A DNA stretch of 21,984 nt, taken from contig CAYYJH010000050.1 of assembly GCA_964472195.1 (NCBI GenBank), positions 1-21,984 on the forward strand. Reading direction: 5' to 3'. How positions within the stretch are numbered: the first letter of the stretch is position 1; every line of letters begins with the position of its first letter. Origin of the DNA: BS750m-G4 sp964472195. Lineage in GTDB: Bacteria > Bacteroidota > Ignavibacteria > Tepidaquicellales > Tepidaquicellaceae. The notes below the pieces were generated by a model. That model ran no database searches. It worked only from the letters and a program-made list of their open reading frames with translations, and was not told the origin of the DNA. Of the stretch, positions 15,084 to 21,984 are shown one piece after another. A program made the translations under genes and the position numbers.

Positions 15084-16976
15084 TTAATGCAAAGGTTCTG
15101 CCCAATCACCGTTCTCTTTTATTAAATTTAATAACTCATCAACTGCAATTTCTGTATCAATGTTTTTCTTAACTATATCCTTCCCCTTATAAAGTGAAAT
15201 TTTTCCCGGTCCGCTTCCTACATAACCGTAATGCGCATCCGCCATCTCTCCCGGTCCATTAACAATGCAGCCCATTATAGCTATCTTCACACCTTTTAAA
15301 TGATTTGTTCTCGATCTAATCTTTGCAGTCGTTTCCTGCAAATCGAAAAGTGTCCTGCCGCAAGAAGGACAGGATATGAATTCTGCTTTCGATATTCTTG
15401 TACCCGCAGCCTGAAGTATACCAAAACTAATCTTGTTTACTTCTTCCAATGGCACACTATCAGAAGTAATCCAAACTCCGTCCCCTAATCCATCAATAAG
15501 CAAACCTCCAACATCCGTAGAACTATGCAACATTAAATTTTCTTCATCCAGATTCTTGTAATCTCGTTTAATAATGACAGGTATGTTGATATTATTTTCG
15601 ATTAAGATAACAAATGCTCCCCTGAGTTCAGCCATCGCGTGTATATTATCTGTATTCAACACAATAACACAACTATCATCGCATGACAACTTTTCAATCA
15701 ATTCCGTTTCTAAATCCTCTGTAAAAAGTGAAAGAAATTTTATCTCATCGGATTTCACCAGGTCTTTCAAATACTGCTCTGCTGTTAATAACGGAAAGGA
15801 ATCCATTTGTTTATTGAGTGATGACCACAAGACATAGTCATATATCTTTGAAACATTTCGGGGAAATGAATGTTTATCACTACTTTCGCCAAGATAAATA
15901 TATTCAGGAATAATATCACTTTCATACGATACGTTGACATTTTTAGCATCATTAGATAAAACTACAACGGGTACTTTATTATTACCAATGTTTCCAATCT
16001 TGTTAGTAATTCTTTTTGAATAATCAAAAGGATCAATTGGATAATCAATAACCGCAGGAATTGATTTATGCTGTGCCCTTTTTGAATAGCGTTCGACAAG
16101 TCTCACAGCAACGGGTATCTCTGCTTCTGGTTCTTCTGTAAGTGAAACGCGTACCGTATCACCTATACCGTCTTCAAGCAAAGTACCAATTCCGAGTGAT
16201 GATTTAATCCTACCATCTTCTCCTTCGCCTGCTTCGGTAACACCAATATGTATAGGATAATTCATCCCTTCTTCTATCATTTTATTCATAAGCAACCTAT
16301 AAGCTTGTACCATAACTTTAGGATTGCTTGCTTTCATTGAAAGAACTATATCATCGAAACTCAAATCTTCACAAATCCTAACAAATTCAAGAGCAGATTC
16401 AACCATTCCTATTGGAGTATCACCATAACGAGACATTATCCTGTCAGAGAGCGAACCATGGTTGGTTCCTATACGTAAAGCTGTTCCGTGTTCTTTGCAG
16501 ATTTTTACAAGTGGAGTTAACTTTTCTCTGATTCTATTTAATTCCGATATATAATCTTCTTCAGTATATTCTGCCACGACAAACATTTTCTTATCTGCGT
16601 AATTACCCGGATTTATCCTGACCTTTTCGACAATTCGGGCAGCAATTTCAGCAGCATTTGGTGTGAAATGAATATCAGCAATTAGTGGTTTACTGTTCTT
16701 TTTCTCTTTTAATCTCTTCTTAATATTCGCGAGATTCTCAGCTTCTTTAATGCTTGGTACCGTTATTCTAACATAATCTGCTCCAGCATTAAATATACGT
16801 ATGCATTGCTCAACTGTAGCTTTTGTATCCATCGTATCGGTTGTTGTCATGGATTGTATTCGGATTGGATTGTCACCTCCGAGAGGAATGTCGCCTATGT
16901 TTACAACTCTGCTTACAAATCTTGAATAAGCAGTTAAATCATTGCAATATTTTTTCGAAAGAGTTCTTGGTATCAT
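15084..16976 (-). CDS. ispG: 4-hydroxy-3-methylbut-2-enyl-diphosphate synthase IspG, long form
   Basis: IspG (GcpE) converts MEcPP to HMBPP, the step before IspH, using a 4Fe-4S cluster and two electrons. The N-terminal TIM barrel (about 20-310) shows P-I-R-I-Q-S-M-T-T-T-D-T, A-D-Y-V-R-I-T-V-P, R-I-G-T-N-H-G-S-L-S and L-G-I-G-T-L-L-E-D-G-I-G-D-T. The C-terminal cluster domain has C536 and C539 (C-P-S-C-G-R-T), C570 (M-G-C-I-V-N-G-P-G-E) and E577. At 630 residues it is the large form with an extra domain of about 200 residues (roughly 320-525), as in Bacteroidota, Chlamydiae and plants (E. coli has 372). It starts 50 nt after the rhomboid stop, so it is the probable last gene of the four-gene minus-strand cluster. 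Confidence 0.96.
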   Translation of the reverse strand: MIPRTLSKKYCNDLTAYSRFVSRVVNIGDIPLGGDNPIRIQSMTTTDTMDTKATVEQCIRIFNAGADYVRITVPSIKEAENLANIKKRLKEKKNSKPLIADIHFTPNAAEIAARIVEKVRINPGNYADKKMFVVAEYTEEDYISELNRIREKLTPLVKICKEHGTALRIGTNHGSLSDRIMSRYGDTPIGMVESALEFVRICEDLSFDDIVLSMKASNPKVMVQAYRLLMNKMIEEGMNYPIHIGVTEAGEGEDGRIKSSLGIGTLLEDGIGDTVRVSLTEEPEAEIPVAVRLVERYSKRAQHKSIPAVIDYPIDPFDYSKRITNKIGNIGNNKVPVVVLSNDAKNVNVSYESDIIPEYIYLGESSDKHSFPRNVSKIYDYVLWSSLNKQMDSFPLLTAEQYLKDLVKSDEIKFLSLFTEDLETELIEKLSCDDSCVIVLNTDNIHAMAELRGAFVILIENNINIPVIIKRDYKNLDEENLMLHSSTDVGGLLIDGLGDGVWITSDSVPLEEVNKISFGILQAAGTRISKAEFISCPSCGRTLFDLQETTAKIRSRTNHLKGVKIAIMGCIVNGPGEMADAHYGYVGSGPGKISLYKGKDIVKKNIDTEIAVDELLNLIKENGDWAEPLH

Positions 16977-17026
16977 AAAATGAATTCATGGCAATTTTTA
17001 TCGGAATTTATCAAAGAAGGAGTATA

Positions 17027-18001
17027 TCATCTAAGCTTTTTACTTTCCTGAAATAGTATACGTTTTTCCTCATCTGTTAAACTTTGATAGCCACTTGCGC
17101 TAAGTTTATCCAAAATAGCATCTATTTTCTCCTGTGCATTTTTTTCATGTTCTTCTATATCTTTTTTATAATCGTGTCCTTCAATATCCTTGTAATCAGC
17201 ATCAGAAATATCTTTTTCAGGGAATATCTTACCGGGAGAAGTTTTCTTTTTTGTGCCGAAACGGTCACCCGAAGATGTATAAAAGGAAGTGAATTTTGAT
17301 TGACCGGGTGTTGAATCCTTAAAAAATTTAAAACCGCTTTTACTTTTGGTTATAATTAAATATACAATTCCCACTACCGCACCACCTAAATGAGCAACAT
17401 GTGCAATACCAGTTGCTGAACCGACGGAGAATAATTCTATAACTATATATAACACTATCAGGTATTTTGCTTTTACAGGAAGCATAAAATAAATATAAAT
17501 ATACCTGTTTGGGAAAAGATAACCAAAAGCAACTAATACTCCGTAAACAGACCCGGAAGCTCCAATAGTAGGTGCAACAGTACTAAAGAAAGGCGCTATG
17601 AAAAGATTTGCAAATGCTGCTCCAACACCACAAAGCATATAGTAAAACAAAAACTTTTTAGAACCCCATAAATTTTCAAGTTCAAGACCAAACATCCACA
17701 AAGCAAACATATTAAAGAAAAGGTGCATAAAACCTCCATGCATAAACATATACGTAAAAATCTGCCACGGCATAAACGGTCCTGAGATGGGTGACTTAAC
17801 AGCTACATTCGTAAAAATTGGCTGGAGCGCGAAATATTTAAAAAATATCTGGAAAAGACTTTGGTCCCCAATCCATAATGATTGGAAGAAAAAGTTTTGC
17901 AACAAAAATACTGCTACATTTGAAATCAGCAGATATTTTATAACAGGAGGGAAAAAACTAAATCCTCCAAACAAACTCGGTCTTTTATAGTTATTACTCA
18001 T
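17027..18001 (-). CDS. Rhomboid family intramembrane serine protease
   Basis: Membrane protease that cleaves transmembrane substrates; 324 residues. Six membrane spans fit residues ~18-215. The catalytic pair is S149 in G-A-S-G-S-V-Y-G and H204 in A-H-L-G-G-A-V-V-G (H-x2-G-x3-G as in GlpG). The oxyanion-side motif H-G-G-F-M-H-L-F-F-N-M is present at 88-98. After the membrane core a charged cytoplasmic tail of ~110 residues ends with K-I-D-A-I-L-D-K-L-S-A-S-G-Y-Q-S-L and the phrase T-D-E-E-K-R-I-L. This short helical unit is common at the C-termini of Bacteroidota rhomboids. The gene begins 13 nt after the nucleotidyltransferase stop, so it is co-transcribed with the lipid-head-group genes. 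Substrates are unknown. Confidence 0.93.
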   Translation of the reverse strand: MSNNYKRPSLFGGFSFFPPVIKYLLISNVAVFLLQNFFFQSLWIGDQSLFQIFFKYFALQPIFTNVAVKSPISGPFMPWQIFTYMFMHGGFMHLFFNMFALWMFGLELENLWGSKKFLFYYMLCGVGAAFANLFIAPFFSTVAPTIGASGSVYGVLVAFGYLFPNRYIYIYFMLPVKAKYLIVLYIVIELFSVGSATGIAHVAHLGGAVVGIVYLIITKSKSGFKFFKDSTPGQSKFTSFYTSSGDRFGTKKKTSPGKIFPEKDISDADYKDIEGHDYKKDIEEHEKNAQEKIDAILDKLSASGYQSLTDEEKRILFQESKKLR

Positions 18002-18014
18002 TTAGCTTTAATAT

Positions 18015-18743
18015 TTATATGCAAATTTTCTGAGCTTTTTCATAATCTTCAATTGTATCAATTTCTATACAATCATATTTTGAAACATCAATAGAGTACA
18101 TACTGTTCCCCTCTTTCTTGTTGTCAATCATTTCCTGAAAAGAGACTTCATAGAACTCGTTAACAATATTTTCCTGTAAAATTTTTCTGTCCAAAACTGT
18201 AAAAAGCTTCTTCATAAAATACAAAGAAAACTTTTCAATTCCTATAGATTCACCAATAGAGTTATCAATGCTGACCTGTTTTCCAATATGAAGTATTCTA
18301 TTTTTGTTATTCGTAATTACCTTTATCTGTTCTTCATCCAGGTTATTTGTTACATTTACGGCTAAGCAATTCTCGTGTTCAGAATTTAACAAATCACGTA
18401 TTATATACTTATCAAACAAAATATCGCTATCGAGAAGTACTACATCATCTTTTACAAACTGCTTTGTCATCCACAAGGAATATGAATTATTATTGTTCGC
18501 ATAATCCGAATTAGTAATGAACTCTACGTTTATATCTGAAAATTTTTCGTTGATATAATTTTTAATCATGTCTTCTTTGTATCCTGTGACAATTATAAAG
18601 TCATTAACCCTAGTATCAAGAACGTTTTCAATTGTTCTGTGTAAAAGGTTTTTATTCCCGATATTAAGAAGACATTTAGGAGAATTATCGGTTAAAGGTC
18701 TTAGTCTTTTGGAGAGTCCTGCTGCCAGAATTATCGCTTGCAT
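18015..18743 (-). CDS. NTP-transferase family nucleotidyltransferase (LicC/IPCT-like)
   Basis: Enzyme that joins a nucleotide to a phosphorylated alcohol or sugar; 242 residues. The N-terminus carries the pyrophosphorylase signature L-A-A-G-L-S-K-R-L-R-P-L-T (6-18) and P-K-C-L-L (22-26). A metal-site L-D-S-D-I-L-F-D follows near 103-110, and E-I-D-T-I-E-D-Y-E-K-A (~226-236) closes the fold. N-N-N-S-Y-S-L-W (~84-91) and the short length point to the phosphocholine or inositol-phosphate cytidylyltransferase subgroup rather than hexose-1-phosphate enzymes, which are longer. The CDP-alcohol phosphatidyltransferase gene 19 nt upstream supports a CDP-linked product. The true acceptor cannot be read from sequence. 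Confidence 0.82.
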   Translation of the reverse strand: MQAIILAAGLSKRLRPLTDNSPKCLLNIGNKNLLHRTIENVLDTRVNDFIIVTGYKEDMIKNYINEKFSDINVEFITNSDYANNNNSYSLWMTKQFVKDDVVLLDSDILFDKYIIRDLLNSEHENCLAVNVTNNLDEEQIKVITNNKNRILHIGKQVSIDNSIGESIGIEKFSLYFMKKLFTVLDRKILQENIVNEFYEVSFQEMIDNKKEGNSMYSIDVSKYDCIEIDTIEDYEKAQKICI

Positions 18744-18762
18744 AATAAGACAATTTAAATAA

Positions 18763-19626
18763 TTAATCTTTACCAGATAGTTCTTTTAATACCATCCTTT
18801 GTCTCAGCCATATTAACAGAAACATTAAATTACCGAGTGTGATTGTTACTATTAAATACCATTCAATCCGGTAAGCAACTGTGAAGGCTATTAAAAGTGT
18901 CATGTGTGTAGTCGAACCAATCCAGCTCCACATTCTAAGCAGCAATGTATTTCTTTTTTTATATTCTTCGGGAGAAACATTTAATTCGATATGTCTTGTA
19001 GAATTTCTTTGAAATATCGAATATTTTAAATAAATATTTACCAAAAGTTTTTCAATAATCTTACCTTTCTCTTTCATTAATCTTTCTTTCTCATCCGTGA
19101 ATTCCTTTATCTCAACATTAACATCAGTGGCTTTTCCATAAGCATAAGTTAAATACATGTTTCTGTAATGATCGAAAAACATGTTTTGAAAAGCTTTTGA
19201 AATTCCCGCGGCTAAAGTTAGAAGCCAGGAGTAAATAATATCCCCTGTCAATATACTTAGTGCTAAAGCAATACCAAAGAATATTGAGAATGATGATATA
19301 TAATCTATGAAACCATCAACAATTCTGCCAATTTTTGTGCCGTTCTTTTTTAGGCGAGCAAGCTGCCCGTCAACACAATCCAGCATGTTACATATAAAAA
19401 AACATAGTGCAGCTATAATAAAAAATTCATATGTAGAAAACGAATAAAATATACCGGAGACTATACCAAATAACATCGCTGCAATAGAAACCTGGTTTGG
19501 TGTGATGTTTGTATTATAAATGAGCTTTACAACAAGAAAAGATATAGGTCTGAATATTATCAAATCCAATATTTCTTCGGCTTCAACACTTTTTAAAGAA
19601 GCTTTATATTCAGATTTCAATGACAT
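18763..19626 (-). CDS. CDP-alcohol phosphatidyltransferase family membrane enzyme
   Basis: Integral membrane enzyme, 287 residues, that moves a phospho-alcohol from a CDP-linked donor to an alcohol acceptor with release of CMP. The complete signature D-x2-D-G-x2-A-R-x8-G-x3-D-x3-D is present: D83, D86, G87, A90, R91, G100, D104, D108. Hydrophobic segments near 22-38, 45-60, 65-82, 105-125, 128-145 and two more at 235-275 give a multi-span topology. A charged loop at ~150-225 (E/K-rich, with E-F-T-D-E-K-E-R) is longer than in phosphatidylglycerophosphate synthase. It is the first gene of the minus-strand cluster and stands directly before the cytidylyltransferase-like gene, which probably makes its donor. 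Candidate roles are an inositol-type phospholipid or a di-inositol-phosphate-like solute. Confidence 0.87.
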   Translation of the reverse strand: MSLKSEYKASLKSVEAEEILDLIIFRPISFLVVKLIYNTNITPNQVSIAAMLFGIVSGIFYSFSTYEFFIIAALCFFICNMLDCVDGQLARLKKNGTKIGRIVDGFIDYISSFSIFFGIALALSILTGDIIYSWLLTLAAGISKAFQNMFFDHYRNMYLTYAYGKATDVNVEIKEFTDEKERLMKEKGKIIEKLLVNIYLKYSIFQRNSTRHIELNVSPEEYKKRNTLLLRMWSWIGSTTHMTLLIAFTVAYRIEWYLIVTITLGNLMFLLIWLRQRMVLKELSGKD

Positions 19627-20048
19627 ATTCTAAAAACATATTTTCAAAGTTTAACAACAATGTACATTTCTTTAACTTCAACTGATTCTATATAAAAATC
19701 ATTTCAAATTCTCAAAAATAGACTATTAATCATTAAATAACAATTTACAACAATTAAGTATCCAATTTAAAAAATTATTGAAAAGTACGTTGAATTGATA
19801 TACAGTGTTATATATTATCAAGATAATAAAATGGTAACATAAATACTGTATACGTTAATTGTAAAAATATTTACAAGTTTTTGTACACTTCAAAATTCTA
19901 AAAAGTTGTCATTAAGCTTCTACTCAATTAATTCATTTCTTTGATTTTAAAAATCAATTAGCTTATAAAAAGATATCATAAAAATCATATTATTGTTGTA
20001 TTTTACAGAATCAACTAATTAATTTTCATCGAAATTATATTTTTTAAG

Positions 20049-20077
20049 TTGACATTTAATAAATATTCATTTAAATT
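20049..20077 (+). promoter_or_regulatory. Possible sigma-70-like promoter of the propeller gene
   Basis: A perfect TTGACA (20049-20054) is followed after 17 nt by TAAATT (20072-20077), 83 nt before the start codon. The -10 match is poor and this lineage usually uses a different consensus, so this is tentative. Confidence 0.25.
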
Positions 20078-20149
20078 ATCATAGCACAATTGCTAACAAA
20101 ATTAAAATTGTATAGTATCATAACTACTACATGTTGATTTCTTCAGCAT

Positions 20150-20155
20150 AGGAGA
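20150..20155 (+). promoter_or_regulatory. Shine-Dalgarno site AGGAGA of the propeller gene
   Basis: AGGAGA ends 4 nt before the ATG at 20160. It is the clearest ribosome binding site in the window; most other genes have only AT-rich sequence before the start. It fixes the start of the downstream gene and suggests strong translation. Confidence 0.6.
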
Positions 20156-20159
20156 TAGC

Positions 20160-21812
20160 ATGAAAATATTTACAAAAAAACCTGGTTTATCAATAATTCT
20201 ATCCATCTTTCTTTCTTTAGTGATAATCTCACCAGATAATAATGCTTTTGCACAATCGTGGATGCAGATGGGTGGAGGAGTTAATAATACTGTTGGTGCA
20301 ATTTCAGACTATAATGGGAAAGTAATAATTGGAGGTGCTTTTCTTGTAGCAGGAAGTATACCCGCAAACAGGATTGCAAAATGGAATGGTTCCGCATGGG
20401 ATTCACTGGGTTCCGGTACAAACGGTCCAATTTCTGCTATGACGGTTTACAGCGGTGATTTAATAGTCGCCGGGGATTTCACTACCGCAGGCGGTCAAAC
20501 CGCCAACAGAATAGCAAAGTGGGATGGGAATAATTGGTCTAACATAGGTCTTGGAGCAAACGATGTAATATGGGCTCTCACAATATACAATAATAAGCTC
20601 GTTGTTGGAGGAAATTTTACTTCTATTGGTGGTATTAGTGCATCGAGATTAGCAATGTGGGATGGGAATGCCTGGTCACCCATCGGTATAGGAACAGACG
20701 ATGACGTAAAAGCTTTAACTGTTTACAATGGTGACCTTATCGTCGGCGGAAGCTTCTTATCAATCGGGGGTGCATCAATAAATAAAATAGCAAGATGGAA
20801 TGGAATAAACTGGTTCCCTCTGGATAATGGATTAGATAATGGAGCTGTTTACGCTCTTACAGTTTACAATAACAATCTTATGGTTGGCGGTAGTTTTACT
20901 TCTGTCAGCGGTGTAAATGCCCGAAGAGTTGCCAGCTGGAATGGTACTCAATGGTTTTCTTTAGGACCTTATGGTGTTAATAACAATGTGCTAACATTTA
21001 CGAAGTTTTTTAATGATTTAATTGTAGGGGGAATCTTTCTTTTAGCTGGTAATCAACCTGCAAATAGAATTGCAAAATGGAATGGTTCCGCTTGGTCTCC
21101 TCTTGGTAACGGTACTGATAATATTGTTTACGCAGTCCATACTTATGATGGTGTTTTAAACGTTGGTGGAGTATTTAATAATGCAGGAGATTCGCTCGTC
21201 TACAAAATAGCTCGATGGGGTGCTGTTCCTGGATTACCTGTACTTGTCTCTCCTCTACCAGGGACTACGGGAACCTCCTTGACTCCAATTCTCGATTGGC
21301 AAAATACACCGTATGCTGTTGATTACAGGCTTAAGCTCGCTTCTGATCCTAATTTTATTAATCTTGTTATCGACCAGCTCGGAATCACGCAATCACAATT
21401 CCAGGTACCGAGCGGCTTGTTGACAGGCGGTTCCACATATTTCTGGAGAGTATGGGCAAGAAATGGATTAGGTAATAGCGCCTACTCATTAATTTGGTAC
21501 TTTACACCTGTCATAACAAATTTAAGCAATAACGGGGGAAATATACCGACTGAATATAAACTATATAATAATTTCCCGAATCCATTTAATCCGACTACAA
21601 AAATAAAATTCGATATTGTAGACCATACAAACGTAAAGCTTACAGTTTTTGATATGTTAGGGAAAGAGGTCGAAACACTGGTTAATACTTCGCTCCCTGC
21701 GGGTAGTTATGCGTACGAATTTACGGAGAAGAATCTTACAAGCGGTGTATATTTCTATCGTATCGTAACCGATAATTTCACCGATACGAAGAAAATGCTG
21801 CTCATAAAATAA
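20160..21812 (+). CDS. Secreted seven-repeat beta-propeller protein with Fn3-like and T9SS sorting domains
   Basis: Exported protein of 550 residues with no catalytic motif seen. The signal peptide ends at A-F-A/Q near residue 31. Residues ~37-355 hold seven repeats of about 46 residues with the pattern A-L-T-V-Y-N-G-D-L-I-V-G-G-S-F, then G-G, A-N-R-I-A-K-W-N-G-S-A-W and S-P-L-G. Their spacing suggests a seven-bladed propeller. A single Fn3-like domain follows (about 359-451; L-D-W-Q-N-T and T-Y-F-W-R-V-W). The final 87 residues carry N-F-P-N-P-F-N-P, V-F-D-M-L-G-K-E-V, S-G-V-Y-F-Y-R and K-K-M-L-L-I-K, a type A sorting domain. A strong terminator follows, so it is probably a single-gene unit. 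Surface binding or adhesion is the likely role, by inference only. Confidence 0.9.
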   Translation: MKIFTKKPGLSIILSIFLSLVIISPDNNAFAQSWMQMGGGVNNTVGAISDYNGKVIIGGAFLVAGSIPANRIAKWNGSAWDSLGSGTNGPISAMTVYSGDLIVAGDFTTAGGQTANRIAKWDGNNWSNIGLGANDVIWALTIYNNKLVVGGNFTSIGGISASRLAMWDGNAWSPIGIGTDDDVKALTVYNGDLIVGGSFLSIGGASINKIARWNGINWFPLDNGLDNGAVYALTVYNNNLMVGGSFTSVSGVNARRVASWNGTQWFSLGPYGVNNNVLTFTKFFNDLIVGGIFLLAGNQPANRIAKWNGSAWSPLGNGTDNIVYAVHTYDGVLNVGGVFNNAGDSLVYKIARWGAVPGLPVLVSPLPGTTGTSLTPILDWQNTPYAVDYRLKLASDPNFINLVIDQLGITQSQFQVPSGLLTGGSTYFWRVWARNGLGNSAYSLIWYFTPVITNLSNNGGNIPTEYKLYNNFPNPFNPTTKIKFDIVDHTNVKLTVFDMLGKEVETLVNTSLPAGSYAYEFTEKNLTSGVYFYRIVTDNFTDTKKMLLIK

Positions 21813-21835
21813 TTTTTTAAAATATGTTGTAATAG

Positions 21836-21868
21836 AAAAAGACAGTTCATTTAAGGACTGTCTTTTTT
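21836..21868 (+). terminator. Strong intrinsic terminator after the propeller gene
   Basis: AAAAAGACAGTTC (21836-21848) pairs with GGACTGTCTTTTT (21855-21867), a 13-bp stem with one T-G wobble and a 6-nt loop, ending in a run of T. It starts 24 nt after the stop codon. Confidence 0.9.
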
Positions 21869-21877
21869 ATTAACTCA

Positions 21878-21917
21878 TTCCATCGTTTTACATTATATCG
21901 TTCCAACGTTTTACGTT
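21878..21917. repeat. Imperfect tandem repeat, 23-nt period
   Basis: TTCCATCGTTTTACATT (21878-21894) recurs as TTCCAACGTTTTACGTT (21901-21917) with 15 of 17 bases identical, offset by 23 nt. It lies just beyond the terminator and leads into the hairpin at 21920. This may be the edge of a dispersed repeat. Confidence 0.5.
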
Positions 21918-21919
21918 TG

Positions 21920-21937
21920 CCGTAGGCATTCCTACGG
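21920..21937. repeat. Perfect hairpin CCGTAGG-CATT-CCTACGG
   Basis: Seven-base-pair GC-rich stem with a 4-nt loop (21920-21926 with 21931-21937). There is no T run after it, so it is not an ordinary terminator. The sequence from 21878 to the window end is richer in GC than the rest of the window, which suggests a repeat or mobile element continuing outside. Confidence 0.5.
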
Positions 21938-21984
21938 AAGGGATGCATTGTGAAAGGAAACTCACCCAGCCTTAGCTGCACCGC

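Larger units (their letters stand above)
19627..20159. other. 533-nt AT-rich region without a gene
   Basis: Divergent region between the minus-strand lipid cluster and the propeller gene. I see no open frame of use, no RNA gene and no DnaA boxes. Possible structures are weak. TATACAGT (19799-19806) pairs with ACTGTATA (19844-19851 edge) around an inner TATTATC/GATAATA hairpin (19813-19828). A TTGATTTT/AAAATCAA palindrome lies near 19940-19957. In such AT-rich DNA these can arise by chance. Confidence 0.6.

Noticed and set aside
19627..20159. Replication origin or structured RNA in the long AT-rich gap
   Set aside because: There are no DnaA-box clusters, no dnaA/dnaN/gidA neighbours and no convincing multi-helix RNA. 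Only short AT-rich inverted repeats are present.
20160..21200. CRISPR-like or satellite repeat in the propeller gene
   Set aside because: The periodicity is at protein level (about 46 residues) within an open frame, with no constant DNA repeat and spacer structure.

Overview
The window is an AT-rich bacterial segment, read here as a member of the FCB superphylum close to Ignavibacteria or deep Bacteroidota. The main reasons are three secreted proteins that end in type IX secretion (T9SS) sorting domains. Two carry the NYPNPFNP/NFPNPFNP form and one the VPNPYYGYN form, and the form with N-P-F-N-P is very common in Ignavibacteria. Long forms of IspG and IspH, a DUF2089 regulator, a Bacteroidota-style promoter (TTG, 20 nt, TAnnTTTG) and mostly absent Shine-Dalgarno sequences fit this placement. 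A run of exactly 100 N at 14596-14695 marks a scaffold gap, so this is a draft assembly. No rRNA, tRNA, CRISPR array or complete insertion sequence was seen.

Layout. 124-5576 (+): two secreted surface proteins, a very large one with an Fn3-like segment and an FG-GAP type repeat protein, each followed by a hairpin. 5674-6432 (-): a two-gene regulatory unit, a DUF2089 zinc-ribbon/HTH protein and a SHOCT-like partner, with its own promoter. 6672-13407 (+): hflX, then a tightly spaced cluster for a four-subunit 2-oxoacid:ferredoxin oxidoreductase (delta, alpha, beta, gamma) and ispH, then a glutaryl-CoA dehydrogenase type acyl-CoA dehydrogenase. 13420-19626 (-): in transcription order a CDP-alcohol phosphatidyltransferase, a LicC-like nucleotidyltransferase, a rhomboid protease and ispG, then a YefM/YoeB toxin-antitoxin pair (toxin broken by the gap), then a deoxyhypusine-synthase-like enzyme. 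19627-20159: 533 nt without a gene. 20160-21812 (+): a seven-repeat beta-propeller T9SS cargo protein with a strong terminator. 21878-21984: GC-richer sequence with short repeats and a hairpin, unlike the rest of the window.

How the genes work together. The oxidoreductase makes or consumes reduced ferredoxin during interconversion of a 2-oxoacid and its acyl-CoA. IspH lies 10 nt behind its gamma subunit and needs low-potential electrons, as does IspG elsewhere in the window. The CDP-alcohol phosphatidyltransferase and the cytidylyltransferase-like enzyme look like a two-step module that activates a polar head group with CTP and transfers it to a lipid or polyol acceptor. The most unusual single gene is the deoxyhypusine-synthase homologue: it keeps the catalytic Trp-Gly-Lys but appears to have lost residues that bind spermidine in the eukaryotic enzyme. 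No obviously new multi-gene defence or mobile system was found.
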